Part shown: piece after piece, positions 1 through 6,561 of the stretch
How the letters are laid out: every line of letters starts with the position of its first letter
How positions within the stretch are numbered: the stretch's first letter is position 1
Assembly: GCA_900768125.1 (NCBI GenBank)
Contig: CAAGBS010000037.1
Location: 1-38,145, forward strand
Direction: 5' to 3'
DNA: 38,145 nt
Source: Oscillospiraceae bacterium
GTDB lineage: Bacteria; Bacillota; Clostridia; Oscillospirales; Ruminococcaceae
The notes under the pieces: model-generated
Told to the model about the DNA's origin: nothing
Databases searched by the model: none
What the model saw: the letters and a program-made list of their open reading frames with translations, nothing else
Program-made: the position numbers and the translations under genes

Positions 1-287
1 AACTCTTGTTTTCCCCCACACCCCTTTAGCGCTTTTTTATGGAGAATTTCGCCGTCTGCGGACGGCGACGAGGGCGCCGCCCTCGACCCGCAAGGGGACG
101 CGTCCCCTTGACCCCAATTAGGGAATTGTGCAGAATCTACAATTGCTCACAAAAAAACGTAGGGGAGGGGCTTGCCCCTCCCGCCCTTGAATGCGCAGCG
201 TCCATGCTGCGCTCTGGGGCGTGCGGGCAATCGTCCTGTTTGCCCCTCCCGATTGCTCTCCGCGCTTTAAACTTAAATTATAGTTTT
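1..287 (+). repeat. Hairpin-rich intergenic repeat, copy A (cut by window edge)
   Basis: This stretch has no gene. It is a chain of perfect or near-perfect hairpins: CGCCGTC/GACGGCG at 50-67, CGAGGGC/GCCCTCG at 69-85, the 18-bp palindrome AAGGGGACGCGTCCCCTT at 92-109, a GTAG-plus-hairpin module at 159-182, and GCGCAGC/GCTGCGC with loop GTCCAT at 193-212. It ends in an AT-rich motif, TTAAATTATAGTTT, near 273-286. The same order of blocks recurs inverted at 35711-35950 and in shorter form at 36116-36290. The left end lies outside the window. There is no transposase, so it is either a non-autonomous element or a structural intergenic repeat. Confidence 0.85.
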
Positions 288-1877
288 TCACTCGCTTTCC
301 CTGAACGCGTACTCCTCGAAGTCCGGAAGTTCGTCCAGCGTTATGCACGCCTCGCTGTTATAGATATCATGCAGGTTCTGCCAGCTTGTGTACTTCTCGG
401 ACAGCTCCCCGGCAGTCGTTATCATTACATTCCCGCTTCCCGCCGAAAACCACGACCACACCGCGTTATCCCGCAGCATGTTGTCCGGGGACGGCAGCTT
501 GTCGCAGCCCGTCACCGCAAGCAGCTTCGGCACGTCAGTCATGCCCGCCAGCACCGAGAACCTCCCCGCAAACGACGACGCGCTGTTCTCGTAGAAACTC
601 TGCCCTATAACATCACAGTATTTCTCACCCGGGAAATAGTCCTCGCTGCTGCCGTTCCACACCCAGATGAGATTGTTCAGCCCATGGAAGCTGTCCATGC
701 GCTGGAAAATCAGCTTCCAGAGCCATTTGTAGTTCTCCGCGCTTCCGCTCCACCAGTACATGCTGCTGTCGCCGTCCGGTATCGGCTGGAATATCACCGG
801 GATATTCTCGCTGCGGAATTTCTCCAGCACCGCCGCCGCTGCGTCTATGTCCTCCACCAGCTTTACGGTCTCCTCGGTAATCAGTCCGCTTTCCTGGAGG
901 TTGTTCAGCTCCTCGCTGTCCGCCATCGAGATATCGCGCTCCGTCACCGCGTCGCCAAGCACGAAAGTCGAGGAATCCGCGTAGTAATCCGACTTGCCGG
1001 AGGGCGCGTACCAGTGCCACGCAAAGGACACTATCCCGCCGTTCCTGCCCCACTCCAGCGCGGTGTTCACCTCGTTGTCCGCGTACTCCTGCGTATCCTT
1101 GTACTTTGACGGCGTGCAGAACATCAGGTCTCCGGTGCGCATTGCCGGAGTTCTGCCCGTCTCGCGGGTTATCGCGTTTATCTCGGCGTTGGAGCCGGGC
1201 GTGACCGTCTGCCCGGTAATCACCCGCTTGCCGTAGCAGTCCGCGAGGAACTGCTTCAGCCCCAGCGTTTTTACTGACGTATTGCTGCTCACACAGGAAT
1301 TTGACACATAATAGCATGAACCGTCCGGTACTGTGGAGCTTTCCACAGTGATATAGTCCAGCGCGGCGCTGCCCTTGATGACCTCGAACGAAAGAATATC
1401 CGGACCCGCCGAGAGATATACGCTGTCAACCGCGAACATTGTGAAATCCGCTGAATCAGCCGCGGGGATATAGTATGCGCCGACTGTCTCGTTGACCGTC
1501 TTCAGCCTTACCACCGCGCCGCTGTAGGAATGCGCCGCAATTGATATCTTATAGTGCTGCGAGGTCTCGGCGCTGACTATATGCTGCAGCTTCATGCCCT
1601 CGTCGAGCACTATGTAGCCCTTGCCGTCGTAGTCGCCGTCGGTGCGGACGTTTCCGGTGAACGTGCCGCCCTCTGCGTTGAGTTTCACCGCAAAATCGGA
1701 TCTTTCCACCGGGTAGTTCTTCGCGGGTATCTCGGCAAAGACCTCCTCAGTTGACGGCTCGGCGGATTCCACAGTCTGCTGACCGGAAGTGCCGGCAATA
1801 CTGCGGTCGGGTATTTCGGAACAGCCCGCAAGCATCATTACAGCGGCTGCGGCTGCAGCTAATCTCAGTTTCTTCAT
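288..1877 (-). CDS. GH26-like lipoprotein with CBM35-like domain, catalytic residues apparently lost
   Basis: The protein has 529 residues from the ATG at 1877, chosen because AGGTGA lies 8 bases upstream; a GTG at 1889 is also in frame. Residues 1-19 are a lipoprotein signal with lipobox LAGC, so the protein should be anchored outside the membrane. Residues about 58-182 look like a CBM35-type beta-sandwich. Residues about 204-506 follow the GH26 beta-mannanase fold: FAWHWYAPSG, then the acid/base strand, then VWNGSSEDYFPGEKYCDVIG. Where active GH26 enzymes have His-Glu before the aromatic WFWW stretch, this protein has Pro-Asp (D368 in PIPDGDSSMYWW). Where the nucleophile Glu is expected (ALTExG), it has AVTGCD (G457). 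It may bind mannan rather than cut it. It is the last gene of the minus-strand operon and sits 8 bp after the FtsA-like gene. The GH26 fold is fairly sure; inactivity is inferred by eye. Confidence 0.72.
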   Translation of the reverse strand: MKKLRLAAAAAAVMMLAGCSEIPDRSIAGTSGQQTVESAEPSTEEVFAEIPAKNYPVERSDFAVKLNAEGGTFTGNVRTDGDYDGKGYIVLDEGMKLQHIVSAETSQHYKISIAAHSYSGAVVRLKTVNETVGAYYIPAADSADFTMFAVDSVYLSAGPDILSFEVIKGSAALDYITVESSTVPDGSCYYVSNSCVSSNTSVKTLGLKQFLADCYGKRVITGQTVTPGSNAEINAITRETGRTPAMRTGDLMFCTPSKYKDTQEYADNEVNTALEWGRNGGIVSFAWHWYAPSGKSDYYADSSTFVLGDAVTERDISMADSEELNNLQESGLITEETVKLVEDIDAAAAVLEKFRSENIPVIFQPIPDGDSSMYWWSGSAENYKWLWKLIFQRMDSFHGLNNLIWVWNGSSEDYFPGEKYCDVIGQSFYENSASSFAGRFSVLAGMTDVPKLLAVTGCDKLPSPDNMLRDNAVWSWFSAGSGNVMITTAGELSEKYTSWQNLHDIYNSEACITLDELPDFEEYAFRESE

Positions 1878-1885
1878 TCTGGTGT

Positions 1886-3973
1886 TCACCTGATAACAAT
1901 TTCATCGTTTGGGGAAATAGGCTCGTCAAGCCGTGCCGTTCTGCCGTTTATCGTGACTGTTGCGCACTTTGAGAGCAGTTCTGTCGGGTCGTCCGCGAAT
2001 GCCGCCAGTATATCGAGGAAAATAGGTTTGCTCCCCGGCTGGGCGGGAAATTCGACCTTTTCACCGTTGAAAACTATCGGGATATTCCCGCTTTTCGGTT
2101 CTTCCGGCGCGGTCTCGGCGGGAACTTCCGGCTTTTCCGGCTCGGCGCAGGTTATCTCATCGTCCTGGCTGAGTTTTGTTTCCGGCGAAGCGGGCTGACC
2201 GTTCAGCAGTACGTTTTCGGCGGGAAGTCCCTCTGCGGTCAGCAGTGCGCCGAGTGTGCCCAGACGGACGCTTGTGATGACCGCGCCGTTTTCGATATCC
2301 ATATCAGCGGTCGCGGGTGCGCCGTTCACGAGGATATAGTCCCCCGCTGGGACGCGCTTTCCGTTCACGGTGACTTCCGCGCTGAACAGTCCGGAAACGT
2401 CTGTGTAGTCCGAGAGGAGCGCGGCGGCGTCCTCGCCGGGCTTCGCGGGGACAACGTTCACCTCGTCCCCCTTGCGCACAAGGGAATTGAGGGAGCATTC
2501 CCGCCCGTTGAGCGAGATCTCGGACGGTACGCTCGCGGTGCCCCGAAGGGTTATCCGCTCGCCGTTGAGCGTGAAGCCGAGGGATCTCCCCGACCGCGCC
2601 ATAAGCTGCTCCGGCTTTATGCCGCCAAGGCTGCACAGTTCGAATACCGTCAGCCGGCGTGTGTCGAGCGCGCGTATCTTCCTGCCGTTGAGCGTGATGG
2701 TGGTGAAGTCGTACTTCACGCCCTCAGAAGCGGTCATAGCTATGCCGATGGGGGTCGCGTGCTCCGTGCCGATGTGCATGTTTTTCGGCGCTGAGATACC
2801 GCGTATGGTGTCCCGCGTGCCGACTGCAACGCGGCTGCGGTCAAGCCCGAGTTCGTCTGCGACAAGCTCCGGCAGACCCGGCAGCAGGCTTCCGCCGCCC
2901 ACCAGGAACACCACCTGCGGAGCCGCTCCGTTCGCGCGGACTATTTCGGTGCAGACCGTATGCGCCAGCTGCTGAGCCGCCGGGCGCAGCATTGCCGCCA
3001 CCTGCTCGCGGGTCACGGTGTGGCGGGTGAAAAGAATGTCGGTGTACTCGGTCTCCGGGTCGGGGCAGGTCTTTATGCGCTCCGCTTCGCTGAAGTCCAC
3101 GAGAAGCTGCTTCATCAGGGATTCGGTCATCTCGTCCCCGGCGATGGTAGCCATGCCGTAGGCGACGATGCTGCCGTCCCTCGACACTGCAACGTCCGAC
3201 GTGCCCGCGCCGATATCGCACATCGCGATATTGATGAGCCGCAGTTCCTTCGGGACTACCGCGTTTATCGCCGCGATAGGCTCGAGGGTAAGTCCGGCGG
3301 TCTCCAGCCCGGCGGCGTCGACTGCGGCGCACAGGCTTTCGACAACATATGCGGGCAGGAAAGCCGCGATGACCTCTGTGACCAGCGTGCTGCCCCGATG
3401 ACCCTCCGGCTTTGACACCTTGTAGCCGTCCAGCTCCAGCGAGATAACGCTGTGACCCACGCAGTAGAACGAACTTTCTCCGCTGCTTCCGGTGAATTTC
3501 TCCTCCGCAGAACGGACTGCTTCCAGCTCCGCCGCGCGGATATCCTCCGAGGTTATCGAGGAGCGCCCGGAAACGTCGTACTCGCTGCTGTGGCGCAGGG
3601 TGCTGAGGGCGCGTCCTGCCGCGGCGATACAAACGCGCTGCAGCTTTACGGACTGCCGCCGCTCCAGCGCAGTTTTCACGGACTTCACCACTGCGGCTAC
3701 CGCGTCGATATCCTCTATCTGACCGTCCGTCATGGAGCGGCTGACGTGCGCCTGGGTCTCGATATCTATTATTTTATAGGCTTCGTCGGTCTTTTCGGCG
3801 AGAACTCCGACTACCGTGCGGGTGCCGATGTCCAGCGCGAAGATGATGTCTCCCTGCTGCTTTTTGGTGCGGCGGGGGGCTGTTTTCCGGGCTGCGGACT
3901 TCTTCTCGCCCGTCCTGGGCGCTTTCGCCGCTTTTCTGACCGGCTTTTCGGAGCCGGGGTTCTTTTCTTCCAT
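1886..3973 (-). CDS. Long FtsA/PilM-like actin-fold ATPase with C-terminal repeat extension
   Basis: The protein has 695 residues, far longer than FtsA (about 420). Residues 1-40 are a Lys/Arg/Pro-rich tail. Residues about 42-415 carry the actin/Hsp70 ATPase motifs of the FtsA family: phosphate-1 ALDIGTRTVVGV (46-57), phosphate-2 CDIGAGTSDVAVSRDG (252-267) and the adenosine motif VFLVGGGSLLPG (355-366). Residues about 425-695 hold several units of the form 'NG....L....I..gDEI', for example LNGRECSLNSLVRKGDEVNV and INGRTARLDEPISPNDEIVI, which look like small beta-grasp domains. There is no FtsA membrane-binding amphipathic helix at the end. The start has AAGGACG upstream. It lies 15 bp after the potassium-regulator gene. 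This is probably not the main FtsA, since ftsZ is not nearby; a structural or envelope-assembly role is inference. Confidence 0.7.
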   Translation of the reverse strand: MEEKNPGSEKPVRKAAKAPRTGEKKSAARKTAPRRTKKQQGDIIFALDIGTRTVVGVLAEKTDEAYKIIDIETQAHVSRSMTDGQIEDIDAVAAVVKSVKTALERRQSVKLQRVCIAAAGRALSTLRHSSEYDVSGRSSITSEDIRAAELEAVRSAEEKFTGSSGESSFYCVGHSVISLELDGYKVSKPEGHRGSTLVTEVIAAFLPAYVVESLCAAVDAAGLETAGLTLEPIAAINAVVPKELRLINIAMCDIGAGTSDVAVSRDGSIVAYGMATIAGDEMTESLMKQLLVDFSEAERIKTCPDPETEYTDILFTRHTVTREQVAAMLRPAAQQLAHTVCTEIVRANGAAPQVVFLVGGGSLLPGLPELVADELGLDRSRVAVGTRDTIRGISAPKNMHIGTEHATPIGIAMTASEGVKYDFTTITLNGRKIRALDTRRLTVFELCSLGGIKPEQLMARSGRSLGFTLNGERITLRGTASVPSEISLNGRECSLNSLVRKGDEVNVVPAKPGEDAAALLSDYTDVSGLFSAEVTVNGKRVPAGDYILVNGAPATADMDIENGAVITSVRLGTLGALLTAEGLPAENVLLNGQPASPETKLSQDDEITCAEPEKPEVPAETAPEEPKSGNIPIVFNGEKVEFPAQPGSKPIFLDILAAFADDPTELLSKCATVTINGRTARLDEPISPNDEIVIR

Positions 3974-3988
3974 CGTTACGTCCTTATA

Positions 3989-4651
3989 TCAATTCTTTAT
4001 CCTGAGCGCCCTGCGGAGATCCTTTACGCTGTGGCTGAGCATAACAACGAGCAGTATGTCGCCGCCGTGGAGCTTCGTCTGTCCGCGCGGGATAAGGGTA
4101 TGCCCGCCGCGGCTTATGCAGACCACGTTGCAGGTCTGCGGCAGCGAAAGTTCCATCAGGCTCTTTCCGGCAAGCTCATGGTCTTCCGGCAGAGTTATCT
4201 CCACCACGGAAGCCTCGCCGCCGTCCAGCGGGATAAGCTCCCGCACCGCCGAGATATCCACCTCGCGCTCCAGGTGCTCGATGATGTTCTCGGTAGAGGA
4301 CACCACCGTATCTACGCCCAGCGCGCGCAGTGCGGAAACGTTGTTCGGGTTGTTCACCCGGGCGACCGTCTTTTTTGTGCCGAATATCTTCTTCGCGGTC
4401 TGGCAGCAGACAAGGTTGCTCTCGTCCCTGCCCGTGACCGCTGCCACGATATCCGCGTCCCCGGCTCCCGCCGCGTGCAGCGTGGACTGCACCGTGCCGT
4501 CACCGGTGACCACCGAGATGTCAAGCTGGTTGGCGATGGTGCGGCAGGTCTCCTTGTTGTGTTCGATGATGGTGACGTCGCTTCCGCGCTCTTTCAGCGC
4601 CTGCGCAAGGTAGAATCCCACCTTGCCGCCGCCTACGATGATTATTTTCAT
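3989..4651 (-). CDS. RCK-domain potassium uptake regulator (TrkA/KtrA family)
   Basis: This 220-residue cytoplasmic protein starts with a Rossmann nucleotide-binding site (IIIVGGGKVGFYLAQAL, then the acidic end of strand 2 in TIIEHNKE). An RCK_N domain covers residues about 1-130 and an RCK_C domain about 135-215. Proteins of this type bind NAD(H) or ATP/ADP and gate a TrkH/KtrB potassium channel. No channel gene is in the window. GGAGCT lies just before the start. The gene sits 19 bp downstream of the Nudix gene and 15 bp upstream of the FtsA-like gene, so it is co-transcribed with them. A second, shorter RCK protein is encoded at 10248-10865 on the other strand; in many Clostridia two such genes are adjacent, so they may work on one channel. 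Confidence 0.88.
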   Translation of the reverse strand: MKIIIVGGGKVGFYLAQALKERGSDVTIIEHNKETCRTIANQLDISVVTGDGTVQSTLHAAGAGDADIVAAVTGRDESNLVCCQTAKKIFGTKKTVARVNNPNNVSALRALGVDTVVSSTENIIEHLEREVDISAVRELIPLDGGEASVVEITLPEDHELAGKSLMELSLPQTCNVVCISRGGHTLIPRGQTKLHGGDILLVVMLSHSVKDLRRALRIKN

Positions 4652-4670
4652 GATAGCTCCTTAATGCCGG

Positions 4671-5219
4671 TCACGCCATTTTCGGCGCGCCCGCCCTCGC
4701 GCTGCGGCGTATCTCGTCGATGAACCTGCGGATATCGTCTCCGCGCATCTCAAGCCACCGTGCGACTGTACGGGTGGTCTGTCCGTTGTCCGCCATGTCG
4801 CACAGCCGGTCGTAGGTCACCCACTTTGCCGCGCATACCTCGGTGGACTGCAGCACCAGCCGCTCCAGCTCCACGTCCTTGTGGACGATATAGAAATCCC
4901 GGAGCATGCTGTCTGTGGTCATCGTCCATTCGAGGTCTATCTCGGAGGTGAAGGCGCGTATGCCGGTCTCCTCGAAAAGCTCCCGCACGGCGGCTTCGCG
5001 GCTGGTCTCGCCGCTGATGGCGCAGCCTCCGCTGCATTCCCACTTTCCGCCGCTGGTCTTCTGCGGGACGCGCTGGGTGAGAAGTATCTCGCCGCGGCTG
5101 TTCACCGACATTATCTGCACCACGATGTGGTATTCGCCGTGGGGTATCGGCGCGCCGCGCTGTATCTTCCTGCCCAGCTTCCTGCGGTCTGCGGTGTACA
5201 GGTCGAAGTATTCCGTCAT
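4671..5219 (-). CDS. Nudix hydrolase
   Basis: This 182-residue protein has a complete Nudix box at residues 65-87: G65, E71, then RELFEETGI (79-87), matching GX5EX7REUXEEXGU. The Glu residues bind Mg2+ and the family cleaves nucleoside diphosphates linked to another group. The N-terminal part (DLYTADRRKLGRKIQRG.PHGEYH) resembles Nudix proteins related to isopentenyl-diphosphate isomerase and CoA/sugar-nucleotide pyrophosphatases, but the substrate cannot be read from the sequence. Its start codon overlaps the stop of the GH130 gene (ATGA, 5216-5219), so the two are translationally coupled. This is consistent with a role beside sugar-phosphate metabolism, which is inference. Confidence 0.88.
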   Translation of the reverse strand: MTEYFDLYTADRRKLGRKIQRGAPIPHGEYHIVVQIMSVNSRGEILLTQRVPQKTSGGKWECSGGCAISGETSREAAVRELFEETGIRAFTSEIDLEWTMTTDSMLRDFYIVHKDVELERLVLQSTEVCAAKWVTYDRLCDMADNGQTTRTVARWLEMRGDDIRRFIDEIRRSARAGAPKMA

Positions 5220-6403
5220 ACCCTGCGTTCTCCGGAGAGATTCTTGGAGATGAGCTCGCAGCGCTGCTTTACGCAGTCGGCGGAGCGCAGCGGGTCGGAC
5301 GGGGTGTTAAAGGTGTAGTCCATAAGCTGCTCGATGGTGGTGGAGGCAACGTGCAGCCTTGTGTCGGAGGAAGCGTAGTAGATGTAAACGCTGCCGTCCT
5401 CGCGCACGATGGCACCGTTGGTGAACGCAACGTTGGATACGTCGCCCACGCGCTCGATGCCGTGCGGTGCGATGAACAGTCCGGACGGACTTGCGATGAG
5501 CTTTGACGGGTCGTTGAGGTCGGTCGCGAAGACGTAGATGACGTAACGCAGTCCGGCTGCGGTGTTTCTTACGCCGTGAGCGATGTGTATCCAGCCCTTG
5601 GGGGTCTTTATCGGAACAGCGCCCGCGCCGTTCTTTACCTCGGTGATGGTGTGGTAGATTCTCGGGGAGATGACCACCTCGTCAGTGCAGAGGACGGGGT
5701 TCGTGATGTCCCTGCACAGCGCGAAGCAAACGCCTCCGCCGGAGCCGGTGGAGATGAAGTCGTCCTGCGGGCGGGTGTAGAAAGCGTACATGCCGTTGAC
5801 GAACTCGGGGTGAAGAACTACGTTCCTCTGCTGCGGGGACTTGGAGATGAGGTTAGGCAGTCTCTCCCAGGTAACGAGGTCCTTTGTGCGGACTATACCC
5901 GCCTGCGCTGTCGCAGCGGAGAGGTCGGGGTTCTCCTTGTCTTTGCTCTCGGAGCAGAACACGCCGTAAATCCAGCCGTCCTCGTGCTGGGTTAGGCGCA
6001 TGTCGTACACGTTGGTCTCCTCGGGGCAGGTGTCCGGCAGGATGACCGGGTAATCGCGGAAGCGGAAGCCCTCGGTGGGCTTGTCGCTCTCTGCGACTGC
6101 GAAGAAGGACTTGCGGTCAGCGCCCTCCACGCGTGCGACCAGGCAGTACTTTCCGTTGAGGTAGACAGCGCCGGAGTTCATCACAGCGTTAACGCCGAGG
6201 CGCTCCATGAGATTCGGGTTGTCGCTGTAGGAGAGGTCGTAGCGCCAGATGATGGGCGCGTGCGCCGCAGTAAGCACCGGGTTCTGGTAGCGGGTGTAGA
6301 TGCCGTTGTAGAAGTCGGAAGCGGGGTTGGGGCGGCTGAGAAGCTCCTCCTGTTCCCTCACGAGCTTAGAGAGCCTTGCGTCGAACTGTTCTTTTGTTAA
6401 CAT
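5216..6403 (-). CDS. GH130 phosphorylase, probably 4-O-beta-D-mannosyl-D-glucose phosphorylase
   Basis: This 395-residue cytoplasmic enzyme has no signal peptide. GH130_1 enzymes from Ruminococcus albus and Bacteroides cleave mannosyl-beta-1,4-glucose with phosphate to mannose-1-phosphate and glucose, the last step of intracellular mannan/glucomannan use. The features seen fit that subfamily: NGIYTRYQNPVLTAAHAPI followed by WRYDLS near the N-terminus, the MNSGAVYLNGKYCLVARVEG strand, the VYDMRLTQHEDGWIYG strand with the Asp expected as general acid, and HGVRNTAAGLRYVIYVFATD. The ATG at 6403 follows AAAGGA; a longer frame to 6454 would run through the leader hairpin and is rejected. It is the first gene of the five-gene operon. 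The neighbouring GH26-like lipoprotein suggests mannan as the linked substrate, although that protein may not be catalytic. Confidence 0.87.
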   Translation of the reverse strand: MLTKEQFDARLSKLVREQEELLSRPNPASDFYNGIYTRYQNPVLTAAHAPIIWRYDLSYSDNPNLMERLGVNAVMNSGAVYLNGKYCLVARVEGADRKSFFAVAESDKPTEGFRFRDYPVILPDTCPEETNVYDMRLTQHEDGWIYGVFCSESKDKENPDLSAATAQAGIVRTKDLVTWERLPNLISKSPQQRNVVLHPEFVNGMYAFYTRPQDDFISTGSGGGVCFALCRDITNPVLCTDEVVISPRIYHTITEVKNGAGAVPIKTPKGWIHIAHGVRNTAAGLRYVIYVFATDLNDPSKLIASPSGLFIAPHGIERVGDVSNVAFTNGAIVREDGSVYIYYASSDTRLHVASTTIEQLMDYTFNTPSDPLRSADCVKQRCELISKNLSGERRV

Positions 6404-6418
6404 AAATAATCCTTTCTT

Positions 6419-6441
6419 CCGGGATATTTTTTGTTTCCCGG
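6419..6441 (-). promoter_or_regulatory. Leader hairpin before the GH130 gene
   Basis: CCGGGA (6419-6424) and TCCCGG (6436-6441) form a 6-bp hairpin with an 11-base loop in the 5' leader of the minus-strand operon, just upstream of the AAAGGA ribosome site. It has no U-tract, so it is more likely an mRNA-stability or translation element than a terminator. Confidence 0.5.
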
Positions 6442-6465
6442 CATGCAAAATCAATATACATATCT

Positions 6466-6494
6466 ATTATATCATACTTTGTTAGATTTTTCAA
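6466..6494 (-). promoter_or_regulatory. Sigma-A promoter of the GH130 operon
   Basis: On the minus strand, TTGAAA (6489-6494) and TATAAT (6466-6471) are separated by exactly 17 bp. This is the only good promoter seen for the whole operon down to the GH26-like gene. Its -35 box is 2 bp from the -35 box of the divergent secA2-like promoter. Confidence 0.85.
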
Positions 6495-6496
6495 GG

Positions 6497-6525
6497 TTGA
6501 CAGAGAGAAAAAATAGAGATATAAT
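6497..6525 (+). promoter_or_regulatory. Sigma-A promoter of the secA2-like operon
   Basis: TTGACA (6497-6502) and TATAAT (6520-6525) with a 17-bp spacer are a consensus promoter. It drives the plus-strand operon that begins with the SecA-like gene. Confidence 0.88.
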
Positions 6526-6561
6526 AAAGATATATTTTTTTTAAAGAAAAGGAGCTTCGCC

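Noticed and set aside
288..1109. Long plus-strand open frame opposite the GH26-like gene
   Set aside because: It is an Arg/His/Val-rich antisense shadow of a GC-rich gene, with no ribosome site or recognisable domain. The same holds for many long frames opposite mnmE, metY, pgk and the acyl-CoA synthetase gene.
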